From the NCBI RefSeq assembly GCF_048564905.1, contig NC_132996.1, forward strand, positions 7,502,001-7,566,000: a DNA stretch of 64,000 nt. The letters are read 5' to 3'. Positions 1 through 11,034 of the stretch are shown here, one piece after another; the stretch's first letter is position 1, and the number at the start of each line of letters is the position of its first letter. Both the position numbers and the translations under genes were made by a program. The notes under the pieces were generated by a model. The model saw only the letters and a list, made by a program, of their open reading frames with translations, searched no databases and was not told where the DNA came from. This stretch comes from Vicugna pacos (Eukaryota > Chordata > Mammalia > Artiodactyla > Camelidae).

Positions 1-1714
1 GTGGAGAAGTCAATCCTGTGTCATCCATTTTCTAACTAATGCGTATTTTATTTTAACATTATACAAAATTAAATGTAGTTTTCAAAGAAAAAGACACTTT
101 TAAGAAACTAAATTATTTAAATTTCAATTAAAATTTTATTTCATTGTTCACAGTTATTCACTAGGCCTGATTACTCATTAACGTTAATATTGTTTTTACT
201 AGATTTTTATTAAGACACTGAATTAAAACTTCCAGGGTAATTCCAGTGGGTGGCTGTAATTGAGAATGCTGGACCTTTAAGCACATGACTCAGAAACCAA
301 AACAAATTAAAAAAAAAAGATACCTTTGACTCTAAAACAGAACCTAGAAGATATGTATACAGTGTACTGTACCCGAGACATTTATTTACATCAATCCAAT
401 TTCATGAATATTTCATAGTGTTTTATGTCCGTCATATAGCAGCGTAATGCATGGCACAACATTACACGGTATATGTGCAACATAAAACAATATGTATGCT
501 ACTGAGTGGGTTAAAAAATTGAAAGAAAAGTGAAGGAATTTACAGGAAGACTGCAGGGAACGTTTTTGGTTGCCTCGTAAAAGGTAATTTTGGAAATATG
601 TCTAGTGAATGAGAAAAAGACACATTTGAGAGTGTTTCTGGGTAAACCATTAACTGGGTGAAGGCTGAATCAGCTTTTAAAATCAGAAATGTTGGAGTGT
701 GAGCTGAGAATAAAGTACATTAATATTTGATCAGTTAGGATGTGAGAGATTGAAACATGGACTCCTGTATCTATTTTGGATGGATTTGTTGCAATGTGAA
801 GAAATTTCAAATGCAAACATTCATAATTCAACAAGTTGATTTATGGTGTATGATATATAGCTGATATGTGAATGGTGAATCTCCAGATTCCTAAAATCTT
901 GGGTGCCTCTGTTAATATTATCCTTTGGGTAAGCGGAAAGTACAAAGCACACTTAGGCTCCTGCCTACTTTTCAGAGCTGGTGTGTTAAGATCTTTTAAG
1001 TCTTTCTTGTATTATAATCACCCCAGAGCCAATGGTTAGAAAATCCTCAGAGTGGAAAAAAGTAAAATCCATTCCAGTGACCTAAATATGCGCAATCTGG
1101 GTAGCCTATTGCCCTGTATTGAACGTTTCTGTAGTCAATAGTGAAGTGGTGCTGGAGTCCGGCACATATTCTCATCAGGGTTGTAGCCCTAGAAGGCTGC
1201 AGGGCCTGGCCTCAGGAGGGCTTTTATCAACCTGTAAGGGTAACAGTTGATGCCCCTTTATGAGAGGGTGCTTTCCTTGGAAGTCTTGCCTTGAAGGAGC
1301 CACATACCTACTGGCAGGGAGGAGGGGCTTGGAAAAATGTTAAGCATTGCTATGAGAGCAGGAAGAGGCTGTTGAAAACCTACATCCTGATCACTCACCC
1401 CTAAAGGCATTCTTCCTTGAAAATTAACATACATTTCTTATATTTTTTAATGCCATAGAAAAGACATACTGTGTAAACCTGTTAATATTAAAACTAAAGT
1501 TAAAGAAAACTTCATAAAAAAGGTATGGGACAATGTACAGAATGTAAACTTCTCTCTTAAACCTTAGAAAACACATATCAGCAAGACGTAATATTTCCTT
1601 TCAAGCTAAAAAATTGGTTTTTACAATTACATCATAAACCTTCCGTATAGTAAGAATTACAGCATGAAAAGAAGCAACACTTTTTTCCTATTTATTTACT
1701 TAAAAATTGCATAC
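1..1714 (-). other. CNTN5 intron after exon D (partial)
   Basis: AT-rich intronic sequence. I see no exon, RNA gene or recognisable young repeat. The block 1140-1340 is more GC-rich than its surroundings and may be an old repeat remnant that I cannot assign. Confidence 0.6.
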
Positions 1715-1844
1715 CTAGAATCTTCAGCTCAGCGCTGGCGTAAATGGCTCCATATTTATTTTCAGCCAAACACTGATACATTCCAGCATCTGACTGATTC
1801 ACATTGTGGATCATCAATACTCCATTAACCATCTCCACCCTACT
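1715..1844 (-). CDS. CNTN5: CNTN5 exon D: second half of immunoglobulin domain 4
   Basis: 130-base internal exon. It follows a T-rich tract and TTACAG, starts at AGT in phase 0, reads [20 protein letters not shown] then [20 protein letters not shown] and KIL, and ends with one base (G) before GTATGC. This matches the contactin-5 Ig4 C-terminal half as I remember it, residue for residue; contactins 3, 4 and 6 differ at many of these sites. [12 protein letters not shown] is the tyrosine corner with the second Ig4 cysteine, and NQS is a possible N-glycosylation site. Frame continuity with exon C (phase 0) and the expected Ala codon of the next exon (G|C..) support the borders. The next exon, starting Ig5, lies beyond position 1 of the window. 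Confidence 0.97.
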
Positions 1845-2892
1845 CTGTAATGGAATAAAAAATACAGATATAGAAAATGAACAAATCATACAGATTTTGC
1901 AGTTACTCTCTCCTAGACTCAGACAAAAAAAAGGCCTTCGATTAATGCAGTTGAACATGATTTGACAACTTAGCAACACAAATTTTCTGTTGATTATCCA
2001 TGTCTCATGAAAATATGACTATTTCTTGGTCATAAAAGGAATTACAACTATATTTTTCCTGTAGTTATTCTTATGAGTTTTACTTTTGGTTATGTTTGTA
2101 AATTGAGCTGCTTCTGTTGGGTTGACTAGCTAAGCTTTTGAACTACAATCAGTATATTGGAATATTTTTATTTGAATTAATTTTACAAAGGAGAAGCAAG
2201 AGTTCAAATCGTAGGAAAGGACTGAGACTGTAGACACATGAGATCAAGGTTATAACAAAAATCCTCTTACTATATTGATCTGGTCAGAAGTTTGCCTTTT
2301 CCAAGTTCCCAACACAGTAACACAAATAAAGAACTGGCCAGCAACTGAAGTCTGTATAAAATTATTGGTCAGAAAATATAAACTTCATTGTCAGGTGAAA
2401 TAATACAGAAGGCAGAATACTGAGAGTACATAAATGAGGTAAACTCAGGCCTAGAGCACATTTTAAAAACAAATATTCAGTTTAAAATGTTGTTAAACAA
2501 CCAGGTATTTTATCTACTTAATGACAGGCAAATCATTCTTTTAGTTTTAGTGAGCAGTGCTTGGATCTATCAACAGAGATGCCAAGTAACTTGACATCAT
2601 TTTTAAAGTAAACCCACTCACTTAGCAGACTATTCTCTGCCAATAGAATTCACTTTCCTTGGATGGTGGGAGTAGAACACATAACCAGCCCAGTCCCTTC
2701 TCAAGGTTTACCTGGGAGCCTAGGAGAAGTAAGAGAGAGGCAATGAACCAATGTCTCAGGATTCCCACTCTCTCCCTCTCAATTGTTGTCATCAGCTCTA
2801 TTCTTCTTTTTATCTGTGTCTGTTTTTTTGTGCAGTTGTGTTTTGTTTTGGCCTGACTGGGTTTAGAATAAGGGAATGTTGATGCTGGAGGG

Positions 2893-2985
2893 CTGATCTG
2901 ATCCAATCTCTTCATTTTACAAAAGAGCAAACCAAGGCCCAAAGAGGCAAATGAGGGACAAGAGGTTCTTTGATAATGGTGGGAC
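2893..2985 (-). mobile_element. MIR-like SINE fragment
   Basis: The sequence around TTCATTTTACAAAAGAGCAA followed by CCAAGGCCCAAAGAGG resembles the reverse complement of the MIR core segment (cattttacagatgaggaaac, then tgaggcccagagagg). It is short and diverged. Confidence 0.45.
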
Positions 2986-3227
2986 CTGGGCAGAAACTGT
3001 GTTTGGAGTTTCAACTTTATACACTTTCCCTCCATTTTGTCCAAGAATAGTGAACGATTCCCTCTCTGCCGTCCTTCCTGGAAAGGTCACAACAAGGGAA
3101 AGAGCTGAAATTATGACAACTATTCTGTTAGTAAGCGGTAATTGACTTATGTTCAAGTCCAGTAAACATTAAGTTGTTTTAAAAATATGCGATAGATTTA
3201 CTAAAAAGGAATTTAAGTCTATGTGTA

Positions 3228-3372
3228 GCAGGATGTCATGGAAAGAACCTGCCCAAGACATGGTAGCCTATGATTCTCTTCCAGTTTCATCTTTTGCTAG
3301 ATACGTGATCTTAGGAAAATCACTTTACTTCTTGGAGATAATTTCATCATCTGCAAAGGGACGGCAGTTAAG
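3228..3372 (+). mobile_element. MIR SINE fragment
   Basis: Shows the MIR order: a gaaagaac start, then GTGATCTTAGGAAAATCACT (the tgaccttgggcaagtcact segment), then TTTCATCATCTGCAAAGGGA (the cctcatctgtaaaatggg segment). Old, tRNA-derived and inactive. Confidence 0.65.
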
Positions 3373-3671
3373 CTATGGGACACCTAAAAGTCTGCTAGAA
3401 ATGGCAATGAGTCTGTGATAATCAGTGACATTTTCCTATGAACTTATAGGATCGAATACAATTTAAAGAAACAATATATTACTCAAAAAAGTAATGAGAC
3501 AAATAAAATAAAAGGAAAATTTTGTTTATATATCTGTTACTTTTCTCATTTCAAATATATTATAAGGGATAAGGAAGAAATGGCCTTCAATAAGGCCAAA
3601 GGAAGACAGCTTGTTCTGTGTGAAGTTCTGTTGAAATTACACCAGAACAGGTTAACGGTTACCAACAGCAC

Positions 3672-3808
3672 CTGGAGCAAGAAGGGTACTCCGTTCTTCA
3701 GCCAGCGGTAGGTGGGTCTGGGTTTTCCAGTAGCCTTACATTCCCATCGGAGAGGGCTCCCGCTGTCTAACTGAGTATCGTTCAGTTTTTCTACCCAGTG
3801 TGGGTATG
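3672..3808 (-). CDS. CNTN5: CNTN5 exon C: first half of immunoglobulin domain 4
   Basis: 137-base internal exon. A CTTACAG acceptor precedes CATACCC. The first two bases complete a Thr codon from exon B, then it reads [20 protein letters not shown] and [20 protein letters not shown], and ends PFLLQ in phase 0. PHWV, WECKA.GKP and YRWLKNG are the start, B-strand Cys and core Trp of contactin Ig4. NDT is a possible N-glycosylation site. The last residues differ from the human LSPQ that I recall. The donor is CAG|GTGCTG, weaker than the GTAAGT donors of exons A and B. Skipping this exon alone would shift the frame. Skipping it together with exon D would remove 89 codons in frame. Confidence 0.95.
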
Positions 3809-4312
3809 CTGTAAGAGTTTAAGCATTAAAGAAGGGTGATTTCATTTCTCAAACACTTCACCAACTTCAAACTTCATACGGAATATTCACAAATTCACAT
3901 GCATTAAATTTTTTAATCAATTCATGTAACTATGGTATTTGGAAGAAACACAGCACTGCACTACGCACATAACTCTATTTCCTGTGTAAAAATACATAAC
4001 GATGACATTTTGACAATTTAAAACACTTTCTAGTGAAGTTATATCTTGTTGATTTACCCACTGTATAGTTAGTGGCTAGACTTCCTCATGGAGAGACGAG
4101 AACTTGTTTAGTGAGAAGGTTTAGAGGCATTGCTTCTTCTAAGTATTGAGACAGCATTAGCACAGGCTGAAGTCATACAGCATGTCTGTCTGTTTACTGA
4201 ATAACTGCTCTACTTTTTCTTTCTTAATAGAGCCTGAATAGCTTGGGAAACATACATTGTAAATTCAAATTTCATTTGATGTAAAATTGTTTTATACTTA
4301 CTAGCATTCTAG

Positions 4313-4318
<6 letters not shown>

Positions 4319-4345
<27 letters not shown>

Positions 4346-4346
4346 A
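4319..4346. repeat. (TG)n microsatellite
   Basis: About 14 uninterrupted TG units near the 3' end of the large L1, flanked by TATA-type dinucleotides. Confidence 0.97.
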
Positions 4347-4728
4347 TAAGCTTTCAAAATTACAACATAGAAAAATTTCTTTATCACAGAAGACACAATA
4401 TAATTGTATAAAATTTAGCAGATACAGTTAAAGTGTCTTTCCTCCATTGGCAGATTTTAAAGTTTTTACCTCTTAATCACCCTCAGCTCTTTCTTTCACC
4501 TTTCCATCCCTCTCTTCTGGCAATCACCTGTTTGTTCTCTGTACCTATGATTCTGTTTCTGGTTTGTTATGTGTGCTCATTTCTTTTTTTTTTCAATTTC
4601 ACATATAAGTGAAATCATAGGGTACTTGTTTTTCTCTAACTTATTTCTCTTAGCATAATACTCTCTAGGTCCACCCATGTTGTCATAGATGGCAAGATTC
4701 ATTTTTTTTTTGAAGCTGAGTACTATTC

Positions 4729-4729
<1 letters not shown>

Positions 4730-4763
<34 letters not shown>
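4730..4763. repeat. (GTCT)n/(ATCT)n tetranucleotide repeat
   Basis: About six TGTC-type units followed by two TATC-type units. They sit where L1 elements normally read ...agtattccattgtatatatatacc, so the repeat replaced a simple-sequence part of the L1. Confidence 0.95.
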
Positions 4764-5224
4764 CCACATCTTTATCCATTAATCTATAGATGGGCACTTA
4801 GGTTGCTTCCATATCTTGGCTATTGTAAATAATCCTGCAATAAACATAGGAGTGTATATTTCATTTCAAATTACTGTTTTCATTTCTTTACATAAATACC
4901 CAGGAGTGGAATTGCTGAATCATATGGTAGTTCTATTTTTAATTTTCTGAGGAACCTCCGTACTAGTTTCCATAGTGGCTGCACCAATCTATATTCCCAA
5001 CAACAGTGCACAAGGGTCTCTTTTCTTCCCATCTTCACCAATAATTATTTGTTGTTTGTTTGATAATAGCCATTCTAACAGATCTGAGGGGATGTCTCAC
5101 TGTGGTTTTGATTTGCATTTCCCTGATGACTAGAGATGTTGAACATCTTTTTACAGACCTGTTGGCCGTATGCCTGTCTTCTTGGGCAAAACATATATTC
5201 AGGTCTTCTGCCCATTTTTTAAGT

Positions 5225-5253
5225 GTTTTGTTTTGTTTTGTTTTGTTTTTTTA
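5225..5253. repeat. (TTTTG)n pentanucleotide repeat
   Basis: Four TTTTG units followed by a T run, inside the large L1 just after the GCCCATTTTTTAA segment. Confidence 0.9.
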
Positions 5254-6808
5254 TGTTGAGCTGCATGAGTTCTTTGTATATTTTGGATTTTGACTCCTTA
5301 CAGATTTATCATTTGCAAATATCTTCTATTCACTAGGCAACCTTTTTGTTTTGTTGAGAGTCTCCTTTGCTGGGCAAAGCCTTTTTAGTTTGACTTAGTC
5401 CCATTTTCTAATTTTTGCTTTTGTTTTGCTTACCTGAGGAGACAGATCCAAAAGATATTGCTAAGCCTGATATCAAAGAGCTTACTGCCTAAGCTTTCTT
5501 CTAGGCATCTTATGGTTTCAGGTCTTACGTTTAGTTCTTTAATCCATTTTGAGATTATTTTTGTATATGGCATGAGAATGTAGTCCAGTTGGATTCTTTT
5601 GCATGTAGCTATCCAGTTTTCCCAATACCTTTTATTGAAAAGGCCAGCTTTTCCTCATTGTATATTCTTGCCTCCTTTGTCACAGATTAATTGAACATAT
5701 ACACGTGGGGTTCACTTCTGGGGTGATTCCACTGATCGAGGTCTCTGTTTCTGTGCCAGTACCACACTGTTCTGATTACTGTAGCTTTGTAGTATAGTTT
5801 GAAATCAAAGTTCATGATACTGTCAGCTTGGTTCTTCTTTCTCAAGACTCTCGCTATTCAGCGTCTTCTGTATTTCCATACAAACTTCAGAATTATTTGT
5901 TTTAGTTCTGTGAAAAATGCCTTTGGTATTTTAATAGGGATTACATTAAATCTGTAGGTTGTTTTGGGAAGTAAGCGCATTTTAACATTATTAATTCTTT
6001 CAATCTATGAGCATGGTATATCTTTCCAACTGTTTTTGTTGTCTTCAATTTCTTTCATCAGTGTCATATTATTCAAAGTATAGGTCTTTTACCTCCTTAG
6101 TTAGATTTATTCCTAGGTATTTTATTCTTTCTGATGCAGTTGTAAATGGGACTGTTTTCTTAATTTTTCTGTCTGATAGTTTGCTGTTAGTGTATAGAAA
6201 TGCAAAGATTTCTGTATATTAATTTTGTGTCTTGAAACTTTACTGTATTCATTGATGAGTTCTAATAGTTTTGCAGTGGTGTCTTTAGAATTTTCTCTAA
6301 AATGTATCCTATCATTTGCAAATAGTTTTACTTCTTCTTTTCCAATTTGAATTCCTTTAATTCCTTTTTCTTGTCTGAGTAATGTGGCTAGGACTTCCAA
6401 TACTATGTTGGATAAAAATGGCACGAGTGGGCATCCTTGTCCTGCTTCTGATCTTAGAGGAAATTCTTTTGGCTTTTCCCATTAAGTATGATGATAGCTG
6501 TGAGGTTGTCATATACGGCCTTTATCATGTTGAGGTATGTTCTTTGTTGAATTTCCATCATAAATCGATCTTGAATTTTGTTTAAAGCTATTTCTGCATC
6601 TATTGAAATTATCATGATTTTCACTCTTCGGTGGTTAAGGTGGTATATCACATTGATTGATTTGTGAATGTTGAACTATCCTCACATTACTGGGATAAGT
6701 CCCACCTGATCATGGTGTATGGTCCTTTTAATGTACTGTTGATATCAATTTGCTCATATTTTGTTGAGGATTTATGTTTCTATGTTCATCAGTGATATTG
6801 GCCTGTAA

Positions 6809-6810
<2 letters not shown>

Positions 6811-6846
<36 letters not shown>
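6811..6846. repeat. (TG)18 microsatellite inside L1 ORF2
   Basis: Eighteen TG units. On the minus strand it reads as a His-Thr repeat between LIPKPKIS and DYRPISLMN, i.e. inside the L1 reverse-transcriptase region, and the L1 frame is the same on both sides. Confidence 0.97.
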
Positions 6847-6848
<2 letters not shown>

Positions 6849-7384
6849 ATATCTTTGGTTTTGGTATCAGGGTGATGCTGACCTTGTAGAAGGCATTTAG
6901 AAGTATTCTTTCCTCTGAAAATTTCTGAATCATTTGAAAATGACAGATGTTAACTTTCTTTAAATTTTTGGTAGAATTCACCTGTGAGGCCATCTGGTAC
7001 TGGATTTTTTTTTTGCTGGGAGTTTTTTTTTCCCAATTACTGATTCAATTTCATTACTGGTAATTGGTCTGTTCATATTTTCTGTTTCTTCCTGATTCAT
7101 TCTTGGGAGATTGTACAGTTCCAGAAATTTATCCATTTCTTCTACATTGCCCATTTTATTGATACATAATTGTTGATAGTAATCTTTTATAATCTTTTGT
7201 ATTTCTGTGGAGTTGGCTATAACTTCCCCTCTTTCTTTTCCGATTTTATTTATATGGACCCTCTCTCTCTTTTTCTTTATGAGTCTGGCTAAATGTTGAT
7301 CAATTTTGCTTGTCTTTGCAAAGTACTAGCTTAGTTTCATTGATCTTTTGTATATTTTCAGTCTCTATTTCATTTATTTCTGGC

Positions 7385-7640
7385 TTGTTTGCTGCCAGGC
7401 TGTGTGTCATAACAGTGGCTGCTGGCCTGCTGGTGTGCGGAGCTGGGTCTCAGCATGGCTGGCTGCATGGCTTGGTGGCCCAGGGCTGGCACTGAGCCTT
7501 TGGTTGGTGGGGCTATGTACTGGGGTAGCTGGTTGTGTGGCCCTGGAGGTCCTGGGACTGGTGCCAGTCTGCTGATGGTAGGGGATAGGTCTGAGTCAGC
7601 TAACTGCCAGAGCACTGGTAGGTGGGCTAGCCTTTAAGGT
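7385..7640. other. GC-rich, internally repetitive block of unknown origin
   Basis: Strikingly GC-rich against the AT-rich surroundings and adjoining the 5' truncation point of the large L1. Motifs recur in degenerate form (ggctgctggcctgctggtg, ggctggctgcatggc, ttggttggtggggct, ggtagctggttgtgtggcc), suggesting a decayed minisatellite. The open frames across it (60-81 codons, both strands) come from this low-complexity composition. I cannot name a repeat family. Confidence 0.6.
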
Positions 7641-7737
7641 ACAAATTCTCTGGAATGCTTTCTTTGAATCATCCCAGTAGAATGCAGTAGAATCTGCTCC
7701 CATAAACTGCATATGCTTTTATCACAGTAGATAGCAT

Positions 7738-7870
7738 GCTCTGTCCTACATGGGGTTTATTTTTCATCTAATCTAGTGGACCAAGAGCTCCTTCAAATCT
7801 CTATTGCCACCATGTAGTGCAGTAATAGGCACTTAATAAACATTAGTTGAGTCAATGAGTGAATAAACAA
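7738..7870 (+). mobile_element. L2 LINE 3' end
   Basis: Follows the L2 tail order: a gacc.agagctcctt segment, GCAGTAATAGGCACTTAATA, then AACATTAGTTGAGTCAATGA with a gtgaataaa tail. This corresponds to the usual cctggcacatagtaggcgctcaataaat / ttgaatgaatga end. Confidence 0.65.
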
Positions 7871-8388
7871 AATGTGCATGGCATAGTCAATTTGGCTGGC
7901 ATGCTGAATTCCTAAAGGAGCTGTTACAAGTAAGAAAAGAAAAACAGTTTGAATCAAGATATTAATATTTCAGAATACTCTTTAGAGTCCCTGTGAAGGA
8001 CACTGACTTCTTCAGGAGAACTGATATTGAAACACAGTGACAGGTATAGTTGCTGGTGGATTCAATCTGTTTAATTTCATATGGGAAGCATCTGTATTTG
8101 CTTGTGTCAGTGCTCTGGGTTATCATTTTCCTCTGCTTTTTAGTGTCCTCATCTGGGAAATAAGAATACTATAACTTATCCTTTATAATGTATATTATAA
8201 AAGCAAATATGAAAAGTAGTAAATATGAAAAGTCCAATTTGTGATTCATAGAGGTAAAAATGAGATTATAGATTTTTGAAGTAGATTTTCCCAATTCTTA
8301 CACAAAACTTGGTTGTCTCTTTGGAATTTCTGGACACTATAAACAGAGACTGCAAAGGTTATTTATCATACAGATGCATTAATTTAGA

Positions 8389-8619
8389 TTAGGGCAACAA
8401 AGCTTTTCTGTAAAGAATGAGATAGCAAATATTTGAGGCTTTGCAAGTCAGCTGATCTCTGTCTCAACTACTTAATTCTCCTTTAACACTGCAAGGCTGA
8501 CAGAGGCAATATGTATACAAAGGAATGTGGCTGTGTGTTCAAATACATGTCTATCTACAAAAAAGAAAAAAAGGCAACTGGGTAGGATTTGGTTCACGCG
8601 CAATAAATTGTGACTCCTG
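8389..8619 (+). mobile_element. hAT-type MITE (copy 1)
   Basis: Contains GCAACAAAGCTTTTCTGTAA then ATGAGATAGCAAATATTTGA, GATCTCTGTCTCAACTACTT, GGAATGTGGCTGTGTGTTC, and a right end ggtaggatttggttca / aattgtgactcctg. This is the order of the common mammalian hAT MITE whose consensus begins caggggtcggcaaac and ends gtttgccgacccctg. It is the same family as the copy at 17140-17351. Termini are approximate, and the 8-bp duplication is not clean (atttagat against attcaggc). Confidence 0.7.
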
Positions 8620-8948
8620 ATTCAGGCCAAGGGCAAGAATAAGTTAATAAAGGTTACAAGATTTCTAAGTTATCAGAGGATGGCTTTGGTGCTGGGATAA
8701 TACCTCATTTTTAAGGTTATTAATTCTCTGTGCTATACAAAGAACCTGATAATTCCCCATTCATTTTTAATTTGAATAATTTCTATGTGTAGTGTAATTT
8801 TGCCTGATGCTTTACTATGCAAAGGAATCATGATTATAAAGTATTACTTTTTTTTTTGCACCTAACAAATAACATTTAGTTCAAGTTAATTTGCAGTTTC
8901 AGTTTGATGCTTGGGACTAGAGCATCAAGCTTGGCTGAGAACACTTAC

Positions 8949-9130
8949 TGTATACTTGTAATTGTCCACGAAAGGAATTTTTCCCACGTGCGTTTTCAGC
9001 TCTGCACTCATATATGCCTGCATCATCCAGCTGCACGTTGGGTATTTCCAGTACTGCCTGAGATTTACGCAGACGTGCCTTACCAGGAATATAACCATTA
9101 ACCTTCATCCATGTGATTGTTGGAACTGGG
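8949..9130 (-). CDS. CNTN5: CNTN5 exon B: second half of immunoglobulin domain 3
   Basis: 182-base internal exon. The acceptor is TTGTTGTAG and the donor is A|GTAAGT. Its first base completes the Asn codon left by exon A, then it reads [20 protein letters not shown] and continues through [19 protein letters not shown] to GQLQVY plus one base. TITW holds the core Trp of the Ig fold. [12 protein letters not shown] is the F-strand tyrosine corner, with the second disulfide cysteine pairing with ECFALG of exon A. Compared with my memory of human CNTN5 only two conservative changes appear here (Ser to Gly in IPGK, Ser to Ala in ENARGK). Conservation this high over unalignable introns points to a live gene. 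The exon ends in phase 1, so exons A and B together form a phase 1-1 module of 285 bases. Confidence 0.97.
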
Positions 9131-9379
9131 CTACAACAAGGAGCAAAGATACCATTAATACACTTCCCACTATTAGGAACATAGATTCTGTTATCTGGTA
9201 ATTTAAGCACTTAATAGGCTGAGTGCAATAAAGTGTAATCACTATTAAGGACCATGTGCTGGTTGATATACTTCTCTTTCCATGTGGATTGTCTGGTAAG
9301 TAGTTAGATTACAAGGAAGATAGTTTCCTTTTCTTTCATATTTCAGGAAAGCAATTCAGAGACTATACTTATACATATG

Positions 9380-10330
9380 TATGTTACATGTTTTTTTTAA
9401 CTTTGTAAAATTGTTTAAATGGCAAAAGTAATATATGCTTATTGTAAGGAATTGAACAAAAGAGTCATAAAATAAATGAAGTAAGAACTCTTTTTGGCTC
9501 CACCCCTTCAAATATCTTCTTTCTGCAAAAAGCAATATAGTTTGCAAGTAATTTCCCACCCTGTCTCTATGATGCATTTATAAACATATATAATTAGTTA
9601 TTTTATTAATAAAAGATCAGATCCAAGACCATCTCCTGACTTATTCTGGTCAATAGCTGCATATTGTTCCCTTGTATAGATATATCAGAATTTAATCAAC
9701 CATCCCTATGGTTAGACATTCAGTGTAATCCCAGTTTATTTTCCTCCTTTTTTTTTTTTCGCCACTAAGGAACAATATTGCTATAAACAACTTTGTACAT
9801 ATATCATATCCTATTGCTTTTATTTTCCACAGCCGGCATTCACAAAGTAGAATTGATAGATCAAAGGGCACACACATTTTTCATTTTAATAAGTATTGCC
9901 AGATTGTTTTTCAATAATACAGTAGCAGTTTCAACTCCAATCAGTAATACATGAGACTGTTTTCCCATATCCTGGCCCACCATGCTATGTGATCAATCTG
10001 TTTAATTTCTGTCAGTATTGAAAGGTAAAAAATGGCATATCATTAATATTTCTCTGAACTCTAAGAAAGTTGAACATCTTTTCATAATTACATTGGCAAT
10101 TTGCATCTGCTTTTCTGTGAATTATTTGCTTGTGTTCTTTTTCAAGGTTTTCTTTCATTTTTCTATTTGCCTGCTGGCATTGTTTAATTTCTTACAGTTC
10201 TTTGTGTATTAGAGCCATTATGACTTTGTCAGCAAAATTCTTCTTCAGTATATTTGCTAGTTTATGATGGCAACTGTGATTCAATTTTATAAACATTTTT
10301 GGGAGAAACAAATCTGTAGTTTCTGAATTT
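9380..10330 (-). mobile_element. Old LINE-1 (L1ME/L1M4-like) 3' region
   Basis: Antisense L1 signatures: GGCAAAAGTAATATATGCTT near the 3' end, CCATCCCTATGGTTAGACAT, GAATTGATAGATCAAAGGGC, CAGATTGTTTTTCAATAATA, and TGAACATCTTTTCATAATTA (the usual tgagcatcttttcat). Strongly diverged and older than the 4290-7384 copy. The 5' limit is uncertain; diverged L1-like sequence may continue to 11430. Confidence 0.7.
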
Positions 10331-11034
10331 TTGTTTGTAAAATTTTTTGCAAATCGAAGTTATGTCCATATTTCCTTCACTGTTTCTGATAGCATTGGTT
10401 TTTAAAATAAGCATTTTGAATTTTTAACTATTTCTGTGTTTTAATTTACGAGGTTTTTTTATTTACTTATTCTTCTTTCTTGATTACCGTATTTATAATT
10501 GTACTCAAACCTGTTTAGCTGGATGAGCAATAGAATTACTGTTTATGGTTAATAATAAAAGTATAAGATCTTTTCCTCTGCTGTAAAAGAGGTACCTACA
10601 TGCCATATATTTTCATATGCAGAAATAGTGAATTATACAGTTTCTGCTTTTTGGAACTTATTAAATCAATCTTTGTAGCTAAATATAGAATGAATTATTG
10701 TTAGTTTTATGTCCATTGGGAAAAGAGGTCTATTTTATTTTTGATAAAAGTTTTAAAGTTAGCTTTTAGATAGCTTTTGTTAATTGTGCAATTCAAATTT
10801 TATTTTAGTGTTTTTCAAAATTTTAAAGCAATTTAACTTTTGCTGAATCAAATCTCCTGTGGATCATTTGCAACTAAAAAAGATTAAAACAAAAACAACA
10901 GATAATTGAAAACTACCAAAAGCAAAGCTAGTCTACTTGAACTAGGAATGAAAGGTTCTAGAATTTACCTGCTTATGCCTCCAAGCCACAATACATAGTA
11001 GAAAACTACCGTTTCAAACCCTTTTTCATTTTTG
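10331..11034. other. Intron DNA, no clear feature
   Basis: AT-rich, long T and A runs. It may be the diverged middle of the old L1 on either side, but I see no segment clear enough to call. Confidence 0.5.

Larger units (their letters stand above)
1845..3671 (-). other. CNTN5 intron between exons C and D
   Basis: Complete 1.83 kb intron. Apart from MIR-like pieces near 2893-2985 and 3228-3372 nothing is recognisable. The longest open frame here (140 codons at 2622-3044, minus) shows no family resemblance. Confidence 0.8.
4290..7384 (-). mobile_element. LINE-1, 5'-truncated, L1MA-like, reading on the minus strand
   Basis: About 3.1 kb of L1 with its 3' end at low coordinates, running from the 3' UTR (about 4300-4700) through the ORF2 C-terminal part to the reverse-transcriptase domain. 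Minus-strand frames give typical ORF2 pieces: SITLIPKPKIS and DYRPISLMNIET (6772-6993), IISIDAEIALNKIQDRFM (6454-6651), and LFANDRIHFRENSKDTTAKL then LELINEYSKVSRHKINIQKS (6122-6424). The FADD catalytic motif reads FAND, and the frame is broken many times, so the copy is dead. It is truncated at about 7384, where a GC-rich block starts. It lies in the same orientation as CNTN5. Four simple repeats have grown inside it (4319, 4730, 5225, 6811). Confidence 0.93.

Noticed and set aside
1141-1340. GC-richer patch as a further CNTN5 exon
   Set aside because: No contactin Ig5 motif (such as a WKKGD-type segment) and no matching splice sites; exon D's successor must lie outside the window.
2622-3044. 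140-codon minus-strand open frame as a gene or extra CNTN5 exon
   Set aside because: No contactin similarity; it lies in the intron between exons C and D, whose phases already join perfectly.
6122-6993. Reverse-transcriptase-like frames as a functional gene
   Set aside because: They are short pieces of one broken LINE-1 ORF2, with the catalytic FADD reading FAND.
7310-7637. Overlapping open frames in the GC-rich block on both strands
   Set aside because: They follow from low-complexity GC-rich sequence and are not family-like.
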